From Thermoplasmata archaeon (lineage in GTDB: Archaea > Thermoplasmatota > Thermoplasmata > Lutacidiplasmatales > UBA184), in the NCBI GenBank assembly GCA_027315165.1, contig DAHUYN010000002.1:1-64000 (forward strand): a stretch of 64,000 bases of DNA, given 5' to 3'. The notes below the pieces were generated by a model. It saw only the letters and a program-made list of their open reading frames with translations, was not told where the DNA came from and made no database searches. Of this stretch, positions 51,701-59,637 are shown piece after piece; positions within the stretch are counted from its first letter, which is position 1, and every line of letters begins with the position of its first letter. A program made the position numbers and the translations under genes.

Positions 51701-52535
51701 CTCTGGAGGGCTCGCGCCGTACGGCTACCTCTGGACGTTCGGCGACGGCTCTCTCGGCAACGCGCGGGCCGTTTCGCACGTCTACGCGTTCCCCGGCATC
51801 TACGACCTCTCGGTGACGGTGACGGATGCCCTCGGCGATTCGGTCGGCTCCGGACAGTACGTCGTCACCGTGAGTCCGCCACCGGCGCCATTCACGCTCC
51901 GCGTGGTCGGGCCGTCCACGCCGATCCCGCTCGGCGGAGCGCTCGCGCTCGACGCCGTGGCGAGTGGCGGGACCGGTCCGTACCGCTTCGGCTGGAGCGG
52001 TCTCCCGCCCGGCTGCGGGGCGTCGCCGAGCAGCTCCGTCAACTGCACGCCGTCGGCGCCGGGTGCGTGGCAGCCTACGGTGACGTCGGTCGATGGCTCC
52101 GGCGCCATGGCCCTTGCCGAGACCACCGTGGTCGTTCTCGCCCGCCAGGTCAGTCTTTCCCTGACGGTGCAACCCCTGCCCGCGCTCGTGGGGAGCCCCG
52201 TTACGGTCTCCGCCCTCGCGTCCGGAGGCGTCTCCCCCTACCGGTACCTCTGGCCCCTGAGCCCCTCGAGCTGCAGCACCGCGGCCCCGACCGCACTCCT
52301 TTGCCGGGCCCTACCGGTCGGAGTCTACCCGATCCGGGTCTTGGTGGAGGACGCAGCGAACGAGAGCGCGTCGCTCAACGGGACCATCGTCATCGTCGCC
52401 TCGCCGAGCGCGGCCGCGGGGACCCCATCGGCCCTTCTCGCCGTCTCGGTCGCCGCCGGGGCTGCGGCTGGCGCGCTGGCCGTTGCGGCGGTCTGGTGGC
52501 GGTACCGGCGCAAGCCGCCCCGCGTTCCCGGGTGA
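48738..52535 (+). CDS. Kelch-PKD surface protein with C-terminal anchor
   Basis: About 1265 residues from ATG 48738, chosen because it begins a signal segment (PAIAAVIVTALLAVGAPG). Some ten Kelch-like blades follow, each ending in a YVLLFGG-type strand and NDTW-type sequon, probably forming one or two propellers. Then come about four PKD domains marked by WTFGDGSSG, WSFGDGGTTSG and WTFGDGSLG, and two Ig-like modules with paired Cys. A final membrane helix (LLAVSVAAGAAAGALAVAAV) and the basic tail WWRYRRKPPR anchor it. The likely role is cell-surface adhesion or glycan binding. It is the intact counterpart of the split gene at 1.0-3.9 kb. Confidence 0.85.
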   Translation: MARPGSLRVAPAIAAVIVTALLAVGAPGPVHPSLFPGSPPAPPQTVAVAPDAPSAGVVANVGPPTGPGPSASVGCLATPPSGRSCSSPRPGGARTLADGGSWTDATGGLLAPSGAGLSMAYDGAGGLLLLVAHGTTWKYTPVGWMELSLSVEPPARLYGSLAYDALENETVLYGGNSVQSNGAMGPPLNDTWIFRDGVWSQVPGPSPPASTGGQMAYDSEDGYLVEANGLDHPGTWRFSSGAWTDLGSSAGVGPPGRFGGAFVDDPRDGYVLLFGGTNNPSGAGCGGCPGEFDDTWAFSGGRWTNLTDRSPDLPPARDLFGAAFDATDGYILSLAGYDSAFGGVGSNASWTYRGGSWTVATASPLPDGPCARWGAAAAYDDSLNEVIVYGGVDPDGNPCTSVVSYENGSWSSAPAFLEPLVSPSDVMTYDSGDGYVLLFGGGASLGNQTWTFRGGLWTELTPPVSPPARTGESLAYDAKDGYVVLFGGSSATSLLNDTWAFHAGLWTEFTNASVPAPPAREEAAMTYDRQDGYILLFGGSRPTAFDLLAWNDTWSFRAGVWTELRHAGPSPGERMGGVLVDDPAVGDVLLFGGTYGCDGWCSNWVFYNDTWAFHAGTWRRLAPTASPAGRAFEMVAIDPTTGDPVLFGGSAWGAALNDTWSYTNGTWARLDAGPSPPADMTAGFASDVADRCIVMLAEYWYPSPETWTYQGDAFGANFTALPEFGTSPLAVRLNASAEGGTSPLSANWTLGDGGVATGLNVLHVYDRVGTGVVTLELTDANGNRTEVSRAVSVASDLSATVVCASSGAAGSRNVSCRAVATAGAPPYAYAWTFGDGSSGASGPNVSHGYSAPGTYRAVLSVRDSGGNGTTVAETLAIPTPALLAAITASPLAGEAPLTEAFTALVSGGRAPYTFNWSFGDGGTTSGPSPTHLFAAPGSYRVDLVVHDSGTAVANATLALTVYPALTVVATAFPSAGSAPLVVSVSAAGSGGLAPYGYLWTFGDGSLGNARAVSHVYAFPGIYDLSVTVTDALGDSVGSGQYVVTVSPPPAPFTLRVVGPSTPIPLGGALALDAVASGGTGPYRFGWSGLPPGCGASPSSSVNCTPSAPGAWQPTVTSVDGSGAMALAETTVVVLARQVSLSLTVQPLPALVGSPVTVSALASGGVSPYRYLWPLSPSSCSTAAPTALLCRALPVGVYPIRVLVEDAANESASLNGTIVIVASPSAAAGTPSALLAVSVAAGAAAGALAVAAVWWRYRRKPPRVPG

Positions 52536-52820
52536 GCCTCGCCCTCGGCGAGCCCGGAGGTCGGGCTCCTGGCGCTGCTCGGCGTACCCGGCGCCCTCGC
52601 GCTCGAGCTCGGGCTCCGCCGGACCGCGCGGGCCTACGACGCCTGGAACGACCTCGCCGCGCGCGTCTACTACCCCGGGCCGTCGTCGTCGCCCCCTCTC
52701 GGAGAGGAGGGCCCGTCGGGCGAGGTCGCCCGACGCTCGCCCTCGGGGCTCCTTCGGTCCCTTGCCGCGCACCGCGGCTGGGCTCTCGCCGCCGTCCTCC
52801 TCCTCTGCGCGCTGGCCGTC

Positions 52821-53240
52821 TTGGCGACGCGGAGCGCCGAGGGGGTGTTCTCGCCGTGGCTGAACGGGTCGGCCCCGAGCGGCACGCGAACGCCGCCTCC
52901 ACCGGCGCCCGTCGTCGTCGCGCCCGCGGGCTCCTCGTGGACGATCCCGCTGGACCACTACGAGTACGACAGCTTCCGGACGAACCACACCGGGACGCTC
53001 ACGGGGTCGTTCTTCTCGAACGGGCCGGTGATCGGCTACGTGATGGACTCGAACGACTACAACCTCTGGCAGGTCGTCGGGAAGGTCAACTACAGCGCGT
53101 ACTCGACCGGGAACGTGACCGTGGGTGCGTTCCAGGTCCCGCTGAACTACAGCGATCGGTGGTACGTCGTCGTGATCAACGAGAGCCCCAACGCGACCGT
53201 CTCGGTGAACTGGACGAGCGAGTGCGTCGCGACCTTCTGA
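52821..53240 (+). CDS. Exported beta-rich protein, 5' end uncertain
   Basis: The listed TTG start gives 139 residues with a glycosylated extracellular domain (NYSAYSTGNVTVGAF, NESPNATVSVNWTS). But the same frame is open back to the Kelch stop at 52535 and encodes plausible protein: a hydrophobic run (LLALLGVPGALALELGL), a charged stretch, and a full membrane helix (GWALAAVLLLCALAVLA) that the TTG start would cut in half. No ATG, GTG or TTG exists in that extension. GTG 52532 overlaps the Kelch stop in another frame, so a one-base frameshift near 52560 is likely. Confidence 0.55.
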   Translation: MATRSAEGVFSPWLNGSAPSGTRTPPPPAPVVVAPAGSSWTIPLDHYEYDSFRTNHTGTLTGSFFSNGPVIGYVMDSNDYNLWQVVGKVNYSAYSTGNVTVGAFQVPLNYSDRWYVVVINESPNATVSVNWTSECVATF

Positions 53241-53295
53241 CGCTCGCGCGGGGGTTCTCCCCGCGACGGAGCCGCGCCGGAACGGCTCGGGACCG

Positions 53296-53910
53296 TTACG
53301 CCGACGGCGTCGCGCCCCCCTTCCGAACGGCTCCGTAGTGCAGGAGAAGCTCCCCGTAGGGCATGTGGCTCACCGAGAGGAACTTCAGGTTCGTCTGCGT
53401 CGTCATCGGGTTCCAGTAGCGGGGACCCCGTCCGTAGACGACGGGCATGACGAAGATCCGGTAGTCGTCGGCGAGGTTGAGCCGAATGACCTCGCTGATG
53501 AGCCGCGGCCCGCCCTCGAGGATGATGTTCCCGCCCTTCTCACGACGGAGCTTCGCCACGATCCTCGCGAGGTCGCCCTTGAGGATCCGCGAGTTCTCCC
53601 AGTCGGTCTTCTTGAGCCGTCGGGAGAGGCAGACCTTGTCGACCTGGTCGAGGAAGCGCGAGTAGTCGAACAGGAACTTGGGGTCGGTCGGCTTGCGCCC
53701 CTTGGTCGAGTGGACCCGCTGATGCCCGGTGAACGAGCGGCGGCCCATGACGACGGTCGTGACATCCTTGTAGCGATCGGCCCACATCGTCCGGAAGAAC
53801 TCGTCCGCCTCCCCCGGCGGACCGGTGTGGGCGTCGGAGCCCGGATACGTCGGGAAGACGCCGCGGCCGTCGAGGGTCATGTACACGTTGGCGGTCACCT
53901 TTCTCGTCAT
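53296..53910 (-). CDS. RibD C-terminal/dihydrofolate reductase-like protein
   Basis: A 204-residue protein of the RibD_C (DHFR-fold) family: TANVYMTLDGRG at the start, TTVVMGRRSFTGH, ILEGGPRLISEVIRLNLAD, RIFVMPVVYGRGPRYW. The family reduces pteridine- or riboflavin-like substrates with NADPH; stand-alone members such as this have mostly unknown substrates. It is the last gene of the ArsR-SRPBCC-RibD cluster, a common set in bacteria and archaea. Confidence 0.85.
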   Translation of the reverse strand: MTRKVTANVYMTLDGRGVFPTYPGSDAHTGPPGEADEFFRTMWADRYKDVTTVVMGRRSFTGHQRVHSTKGRKPTDPKFLFDYSRFLDQVDKVCLSRRLKKTDWENSRILKGDLARIVAKLRREKGGNIILEGGPRLISEVIRLNLADDYRIFVMPVVYGRGPRYWNPMTTQTNLKFLSVSHMPYGELLLHYGAVRKGGATPSA

Positions 53911-53947
53911 TCTTGCTCTTCTCCGATTCGTGCGCTCGCGAGCCCCG

Positions 53948-54451
53948 TCATCGCATCGACTCCAGGAGACGATCGACGGCCGCCCAGGCGGTCTCGATCG
54001 ACCTCTCGAACTCGGGTCCGTACATCCCGTCGCGCTCCTTGCGGGAAGCGAACCTCCACCGGACCCGAAGCCGCGTGCGGTCTCCGACCGGCTCGAACTC
54101 GTCCGTCTCGACGGCGACCGTCCCGGGCAGGTCCGTGACAAGGAACGTGTTGACGATGCGACGGGGAGGGACGATCTCGAGGTACTCCCCGGAGAATCCC
54201 GTCGTCGATCCGTCCCGGTTCCGGACGAGGATCGAGAACCGTCCGCCCGGCCTCACGTCCATCTCCTCGACCTTCACGTCGGCCGGGTTCTCGGCCCAGA
54301 TCGACGGCGCATAGAGGGGATCTGTGAAGACGCGGAAGACCCGGTCGATGGGGGCGTGGAACAGCCGGCTCGCGGCGTTCTCGAGCTCGTCCGGCTGTGA
54401 GAACACGGCCCTCTCGCGCCCCTTCATCGAGCTCTCGGTACCGGCGGCCAC
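53948..54451 (-). CDS. SRPBCC/AHSA1-like protein
   Basis: A 167-residue protein with the START/Bet v1-like fold of AHSA1 proteins: FHAPIDRVFRVFTDP, DVRPGGRFSILVRN, FSGEYLEIVPPRRIVNTF, VRWRFASRKERDGMYG, then a long closing helix. These proteins bind small hydrophobic ligands. GTG 54451 overlaps the ArsR stop by one base, so the two are co-translated. Confidence 0.85.
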   Translation of the reverse strand: MAAGTESSMKGRERAVFSQPDELENAASRLFHAPIDRVFRVFTDPLYAPSIWAENPADVKVEEMDVRPGGRFSILVRNRDGSTTGFSGEYLEIVPPRRIVNTFLVTDLPGTVAVETDEFEPVGDRTRLRVRWRFASRKERDGMYGPEFERSIETAWAAVDRLLESMR

Positions 54452-54807
54452 TATTCATCCCTCCGGCGGGTCGACCTGGTGAGCGCGGATCTCGTCGTCG
54501 AGTCCTCGACGAGCGCTCCGAGCCGGTCCAAGCGCGCCTCGAGCAGGTCCCGGTAGTCCCTGAGCCAGTCCTCGACCTGTTCGAAGGGCCTGCGACGCAG
54601 CGAGTAGAGTCGCAGCTGTCCGACCGCCCGGGCCCCGACGAAGCCCGCGTGGCGCAGGATGCGCAGGTGGCGCGAGACCCCCGGCTGGCTGACGCCCAGG
54701 GCTTCGACGAGCGCGCCGACGGAGCGCTCCCCCGGTCGCAGCTGCTCCAGGATCCGGAGTCGGGTGGGCTCGGCGAGGACCTCGAACGCGACGGTCGGTC
54801 CGCCCAT
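54451..54807 (-). CDS. ArsR-family repressor
   Basis: A 118-residue winged-helix regulator: FEVLAEPTRLRILEQLRPGE, VGALVEALGVSQPGVSRHLR, ILRHAGFVGARAVGQLRLYS. There is no Cys-rich metal site, so it is probably not a metal sensor. I prefer ATG 54807 over GTG 54828 because the TATA box at 54829-54836 then lies exactly 25 bases upstream. It likely represses its own operon. Confidence 0.9.
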   Translation of the reverse strand: MGGPTVAFEVLAEPTRLRILEQLRPGERSVGALVEALGVSQPGVSRHLRILRHAGFVGARAVGQLRLYSLRRRPFEQVEDWLRDYRDLLEARLDRLGALVEDSTTRSALTRSTRRRDE

Positions 54808-54828
54808 CGGACAACCATAATTATCCAC

Positions 54829-54836
54829 TTATATAA
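54829..54836 (-). promoter_or_regulatory. TATA box of the ArsR operon
   Basis: TTATATAA is centred about 25 bases from ATG 54807, inside an AT-rich block (54815-54845). An ArsR operator would be expected to overlap this site. Confidence 0.65.
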
Positions 54837-54922
54837 CTCAATCCGTATGTTATCGCGACCCGCGGGACCGCCCTCGCCCGCCTCGCGGAGTAGATGTAAC
54901 AGGACGACCTGGCCCCCGGAGG

Positions 54923-55534
54923 ATGGCGCCCGGGCTCTCGGCGTGCCCAAGGTGTGGGACTTCCGTTCCGATCGGCTCGCTGTTCTGCCCTCGGTGCGGC
55001 GCGCCGCTCCAGGGACGCCCGTGGGCCGGCAACCCCCCCTTGCCCCCGGGACCGGTCTATGCGCCCCCTCCTCCTCCTCCTCCGATCGGCTACCCCCAGA
55101 CCTACTGGCAGACGCCTCCCCCGACGCCGAAGAATCAGACGACGGTGATCGTCGTCGTCATCGTCGTCGTCGTGCTCCTCGTGGCCGTGATCGCGACCTC
55201 GTTCTACTTCGCCTTCGCCTCGTTCCGCGGGAACGTGACGGTCACGAGCGTCTCCATCCAGTCCACCGACAATGCCTGCAACCTCGGCGGGACGACGGAG
55301 AACGGCTTCCACACGAGCGTCGGGAGCTCTGTCGTCGAGCACTGGACGATCGGTCCCCCCGCGAACGCGAGTTCTTGTACAGTACATTCCGTGACGGCGG
55401 TGACCTCGGGGTTCAACGTTTCGGGGGCCAACGTTCCCCTGACGGTGGCGCCCGGGGTGTCGAGTCAGCTGAGTGTCGTGATCCACGTTCCGGGGAACCT
55501 CTTCATCGGCACCCTCACGGTCGACGTCGAGTAG
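54923..55534 (+). CDS. Zinc-ribbon, single-pass exported protein
   Basis: A 203-residue protein. The N-terminal double-CxxC zinc ribbon (CPRCGTS, FCPRCGAP, residues about 8-27) faces the cytoplasm. A Pro/Tyr-rich linker and one long Val-rich membrane helix (about 73-98) lead to a beta-rich exterior domain with sequons (NVTVTS, NVSGAN) and two Cys. Zinc-ribbon plus anchor plus small ectodomain is a recurring plan in archaeal surface proteins. Function unknown. Confidence 0.7.
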   Translation: MAPGLSACPRCGTSVPIGSLFCPRCGAPLQGRPWAGNPPLPPGPVYAPPPPPPPIGYPQTYWQTPPPTPKNQTTVIVVVIVVVVLLVAVIATSFYFAFASFRGNVTVTSVSIQSTDNACNLGGTTENGFHTSVGSSVVEHWTIGPPANASSCTVHSVTAVTSGFNVSGANVPLTVAPGVSSQLSVVIHVPGNLFIGTLTVDVE

Positions 55535-55744
55535 CGGGATCGGGGATCGCGCCCCGCTCCGCCGAACGGGCTCCGGCCCGACGACCTCGAGGGGGACCCG
55601 GGTCGGGTCGATCGGTGACCCAGCGCTCCGTCCCTCTCGAAGGCCCCGTCCGGGCGCCGAGGCCCTCGAGACCCGACTTCGTCCCGTCGGCTCCGGCAGC
55701 GCCATCGGGCGGCGAGAGGTCGCCACTTCGGCGCGAGCGATGGT

Positions 55745-56278
55745 CTACTTCGAGGACCTGTCTCGGAGTCCTCGAGGCCGTCGGCGTCCCCCCGAGCGCC
55801 CCCCCGCCTTTCGAGGGGGCCCGCGGCGGGTCGCCCCTGACGGTCCGCGGGCCGTCCGCGCTCGGGCGTCCTCCTCGTTGATCCGGAGGGCGTCGCGCAG
55901 GACCCCCGTCAACGCGACCTCGTCGACCCTGACCCCCTCGAAGAAGTCGACCGCCCGGACCGTCCGGCTGTCCAGCCGCGTGTTGAACAGCTTCCGGGGA
56001 TCCTCGAGACGGGCTCCGTCGGGGAACGTCAACCGGACGGCGAGCTTGAGGACGTTCCCGATGCAGACGATCCCTTCGTGGGACCAGACCGGAACGCCCT
56101 CCGGATGGCTGGGCTTCCTCCACTTCACTTCCTCGATGAGCTCAGGGGCCGTCCTTCGGAGGATCGCCCGCAGGTCGGCCAGGGTCGCCTCGCGCCAGTC
56201 GTCGGCCGCTGCGTCGGCCGCAGGAGGGGACTTCGGGGCCTCGACCCTCCGCCGGGCTCGCTTCGACGCCGCCGTCAT
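55745..56278 (-). CDS. DUF1801 (YdhG-like) protein
   Basis: A 177-residue protein with the DUF1801 core at about residues 25-140: LADLRAILRRTAPELIEEVK, WRKPSHPEGVPVWSHEGIVC, LAVRLTFPDGARL, FFEGVRVDEVAL. The C-terminal 40 residues are a very basic Arg/Gly/Pro tail. The family has a frataxin-like fold; some members bind iron. A second family member starts at 63.7 kb. Confidence 0.8.
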   Translation of the reverse strand: MTAASKRARRRVEAPKSPPAADAAADDWREATLADLRAILRRTAPELIEEVKWRKPSHPEGVPVWSHEGIVCIGNVLKLAVRLTFPDGARLEDPRKLFNTRLDSRTVRAVDFFEGVRVDEVALTGVLRDALRINEEDARARTARGPSGATRRGPPRKAGGRSGGRRRPRGLRDRSSK

Positions 56279-56539
56279 GAACCGTGCACCGCTCGGGCTG
56301 CAGCCGTCGGGACTCTTGTCGGAATCGCCCGGGGCCGGGGCGACCCCGGACGCGACCGGGCCCGGGCCGCTCGTCTCGGGACCGTGGAACGTCCCACCGT
56401 TCCTGCCCCTCGCATCTTCCCTCGCCCCCCCGGCACCGTCTCCCTTCCGCGCGTGGAGAGGGGATCTAGGCACCCGCGTCGCGGCGAGCGATCTGCGGGC
56501 TTCGATGTCATTAGGGACCTTCTCTAGCCGGGAGCAGCC

Positions 56540-57499
56540 ATGGTCGTGGGAACGGGAGCGGTGGGGACCGGGGCCTCGAGCGGAGTCGGTGCTGTGACCC
56601 AGGGACCGGTGCTCGTGGTGGGCGCGACCGGGAACCTCGGCGGCCGCGTCGTGGACCACCTCCTCGCGAGAGGCAAGAAGGTCCGCGCCCTCGTGCGCGA
56701 GGGCACCGACGCGTCCCGTCTCGAGCAGAAGGGCGTGGAGGTCGTACGAGGGGACCTCACCGACCGTTCGACGCTGGCCGCTCCTCTGCGCGGCGTCAGC
56801 GCGGTCGTCACGACCGCGGCCGGCTACACGGGTCGCCGTCGAGGAGACTCGCTTGCCACGGTGGACCTTCAGGGAAACCGGAACTTGGTCGATGCGGCCT
56901 CGGAGGCGCGCGTGCCGCGGTTCGTCTTCACGAGCATTCTCCAATGCGATCTCGCGCCGAGCGTCCCCCACTTCTGGACCAAGAAGCTGATCGAGGATCA
57001 CCTCGCGTCCAAGGGCGTCCCGTTCGTGGCGCTCCGGCCGGGAGCGTTCATCGTCCCGCCGGGGGCGGGGTGGGACTTCTGGTCCAAGGGCCTGCGCCAC
57101 GGGCAGCTGCGCTCCTTCGGACCTCACGACGTGCGCTGGACCTGGATCCACATCGACGAGGTGGCCCGCGCGCTCTCTCTCGCGGTCGACGCGGAGGGCG
57201 TCGTGGGTCAGAAGATCGACCTCGGGATGGATCGCTCGCCGTCGATGGACGAGATGGCGGCGGAGTTCGGGCGTCTCCTCAAGCGGCCCATCCGCGTGGT
57301 CGGGATGGGCGGCTTCGGCGTCGTGATGCGCCTGCTCTCCGTCTTCAGCCCTCGGATGCGGGACATGAACGCCATGGTGGCGTTCTTCGCGAGCGGGAAG
57401 TACGTTGCCGACACCCGGGCCCAGGCGGCGTTCTTGGGGCCGGTGCCTACGCTCGAGGACTCCCTACGGCGGTACGTCGCCACCGGTCAGCTCTCCTGA
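56540..57499 (+). CDS. NmrA/atypical SDR-like NAD(P)-binding protein
   Basis: A 319-residue protein. The nucleotide loop GPVLVVGATGNLGGRV lies at about residues 22-37, followed by LARGKKVRALVREGTD, GDLTDRSTLAAPLRGVSAVV, RFVFTSILQCD and LRPGAFIVPPG. The Tyr-x-x-x-Lys pair of classical SDRs is not evident (FWTKKLIEDHL in its place), as in NmrA-like sensors and isoflavone-reductase-like enzymes. A TATA-like TCATTAGGG centred about 29 bases before ATG 56540 suggests a near-leaderless mRNA. Confidence 0.85.
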   Translation: MVVGTGAVGTGASSGVGAVTQGPVLVVGATGNLGGRVVDHLLARGKKVRALVREGTDASRLEQKGVEVVRGDLTDRSTLAAPLRGVSAVVTTAAGYTGRRRGDSLATVDLQGNRNLVDAASEARVPRFVFTSILQCDLAPSVPHFWTKKLIEDHLASKGVPFVALRPGAFIVPPGAGWDFWSKGLRHGQLRSFGPHDVRWTWIHIDEVARALSLAVDAEGVVGQKIDLGMDRSPSMDEMAAEFGRLLKRPIRVVGMGGFGVVMRLLSVFSPRMRDMNAMVAFFASGKYVADTRAQAAFLGPVPTLEDSLRRYVATGQLS

Positions 57500-57565
57500 G
57501 AGCGCGAAGAACCGGGGGCTCGAGACACGCGCGGGCGAGGCCCTGCGTGCCCGGAGGGATCGTGG

Positions 57566-58271
57566 TTATGCCGCAGGCTCGCGGCTCGATCCCGTCCGAC
57601 CCACGATCCCGGCCGCGAACCTCGCGAGGCCTCCACACGCGGAGAGAGACCCGCCCGGCCCGGCCCCCCAGGATTGGGTCGCGTTGACTCCGCAGACGTT
57701 CGGGTCGGCGGCCGACCGGCAGGAGCCCCAGAAGGCGTCGACCGCCGAGCTCGACCCGGCGTGATCCTTCAGGAACGCGGGTGGCAAGGCGAGCAGGATC
57801 GCGATCGGGCCGGAGAGCGCGAGCACGCCCGCGACCCCGAGCGCGACCCAGCCGGGCCTCAGAGGCGTCCGACGATTCCGGCGGGCGAGCCGGAGAGGCC
57901 CCGCGAGCCTGGCCGGTCCCCCGAGGGCCGCCGCCGCGGCCGCGCCGATCTGCGCGGGGAGGGCCCGCGAAGAGCCCTCCCGTCCGCGGCTCCTCGGGCG
58001 AGTACGGCTGGAGGATCCCGGACGTACCCGTCCCCGAAGAGAGGTAGCCGAACCCCGGCAGGGCGGTGTTGTCGACCGAGCACGAGAGCCTGTAGTTCGG
58101 GCCGGGCAGGGAGGTCGGGGTCGCTTGGAACTGGTAGTCGACGCCCGCCACCGTCCAGGGGTTCACATCCGACGAGATCGACCACCCGCCCGACGTCAGG
58201 CTCGCTCGGGCGAACGCCGCTCCGACGGTCCCGAGCCAAAAGGTCGTCACGGCCCGGGTCTTCGAGCGCAT
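57566..58271 (-). CDS. Membrane protein with extracellular domain, split by a frameshift
   Basis: From ATG 58271 the frame encodes a membrane segment (TTFWLGTVGAAFARASL) and an exterior domain (VDYQFQATPTSLPGPNYRLS, one Cys) to about SPEEPRTGG. At about 57970-57985 this frame turns to Arg/Gly shadow. A neighbouring frame then carries sensible protein: an Ala-rich run, a basic stretch, a membrane helix (LALSGPIAILLALPPAF) and a Cys-containing tail (FWGSCRSAADPNVCG) to TGA at 57566. A one-base shift would restore one protein of about 235 residues. Confidence 0.5.
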
Positions 58272-58655
58272 CGGGTCAGGTACCTCGGGTTCGGCCGGAC
58301 GCCCGCCGGGCGAGTCCGGCCGAGTCGTATCTAGAGGAAGGGAACCCCGTTCGACCTGCCTTTCGTTCGGCGACGACCGTCGAGGGCCGCCCGTGCCGAG
58401 GCCGTCGGGGGCCTCGCTCCGCGGCTCCGGCTCCGCGCGGGACCCGGGCCCCCGCGAGGGACCGCGGCCCCGAGGAATACCCCCACGGCTTCGCCGACCG
58501 ACCGAGCAGGAGGACCCGCGACCCCCGAAGGCGGCCGCACCCCGCCCGAGCGCCCCGAGAGCGCTCTCGCGCGCCCCGAGGTCGAGCCGTAGACGGAACG
58601 GACCGAGAGCGACCCGACCGCCCGCCACGAGACACCGGTGCGGCCGGTCTCTCCG
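58272..58655. other. Gene-free stretch
   Basis: No supported gene on either strand; open frames are Arg/Pro shadow. Its left edge must hold the promoter of the minus-strand membrane protein, but no clear TATA box is visible. Confidence 0.35.
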
Positions 58656-58916
58656 TTACGGGGAGACCTGCCGGGCCCGGCGCATCCCCCAGCTGGCCCA
58701 GGCCGCCCCGTTGGCCGCGACGAAGATGAGACCCGAGACCAGCACGACCACGGTGTTCTGGATCCAGTTGTAGGAGCTCGCCCAGAACGCGAGGTAGAGG
58801 AGGACGAAGCTCGCCAGACCGAAGACCGACACGATGCTCACACCGACCCGCCAGCCCATGCCGTCGCTCAGGGAAGGGCGGGGTACGGTCACGGGCGCCG
58901 TCGCTGTCGCCGACAT
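58656..58916 (-). CDS. Small two-helix membrane protein
   Basis: An 86-residue protein from ATG 58916. Two membrane segments (VGVSIVSVFGLASFVLLYLA and VVVLVSGLIFVAANGAAWAS) flank a short Trp/Tyr loop (FWASSYNWIQNT), and both termini are basic or polar. This resembles small SHOCT- or 2TM-type membrane proteins, but no family is assigned. It lies 44 bases downstream of the next membrane gene on the same strand. Confidence 0.6.
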   Translation of the reverse strand: MSATATAPVTVPRPSLSDGMGWRVGVSIVSVFGLASFVLLYLAFWASSYNWIQNTVVVLVSGLIFVAANGAAWASWGMRRARQVSP

Positions 58917-58960
58917 AGACCCTCGCGGCGAGACCGGTGTGGCTGCCCATAACGCGAACG

Positions 58961-59398
58961 TCAGCGCGGGCTGACGGTGTCGAGCGCGCCGGGGAACTGC
59001 GGACCCGGCCCCGCCGCTCCGACGCACGGGAGCGACGAACGAGCGCGCGGTCCCTGAGGCGTTCCGCGGTGTCCGGGCGCCCGGAGATGGTCGCCGAAGG
59101 AGCGGTCCGCGCTGAGGTGAAGGGCCCATCCCCGCAGGGGCCACGGGAGGGTCTCGGTGAGGGCGCTCCAGATCGCGAAGACGGCGATCCCGGTGAGCAG
59201 GGAGTGGAACACCTCGTCGAGGGCCGCGCCCCAGCGCGGCCAAGACCCCGCCCGGCGGCCGAGAGCGATCGGGACGAACGCCGCGAAGTCGGGCCAGTGG
59301 AACGACAACCCCACGGGGCCGAGGAACGAGCCGGTGAGGGGGAGACCCGACCCGCACCGGCCCCCGAAGAGCCAGACGAGGCTCGCCACGGTCGCCAC
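58961..59398 (-). CDS. Membrane protein with metal-dependent-hydrolase-like segments
   Basis: A 145-residue frame with two or three membrane segments. The stretches DEVFHSLLTGIAVFAIW and RGWALHLSADRSFGD recall membrane-bound metal-dependent hydrolases of the YdjM type, which carry conserved His and Asp in such helices. The N-terminus is uncertain: the frame is open and protein-like upstream of GTG 59398 without another start codon. The last 35 residues look like shadow, so a 3' frameshift is possible. Confidence 0.4.
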   Translation of the reverse strand: MATVASLVWLFGGRCGSGLPLTGSFLGPVGLSFHWPDFAAFVPIALGRRAGSWPRWGAALDEVFHSLLTGIAVFAIWSALTETLPWPLRGWALHLSADRSFGDHLRAPGHRGTPQGPRARSSLPCVGAAGPGPQFPGALDTVSPR

Positions 59399-59637
59399 GA
59401 CGTATTCGAGCCGGTACGGCCACGACCCGAATCGAAGGAACGGGGGGCCCCCATCCCTGGGCGGGCAGGTCGTTCGTGGCGGCCACGGGACCGGCAGCCC
59501 ACGCCCCTTCTCGAGGTTCCCGCCGCTCCGAGCCGGTGCTCCGAGGGGTCTCGCGGCCCTCGCGTGGGCGAGGGCGTCGTTCTATGGCCCGGGGCCGAAG
59601 GGGCCACTCGGTGAGCCGACGTGGTCCGGCGCCGAGC

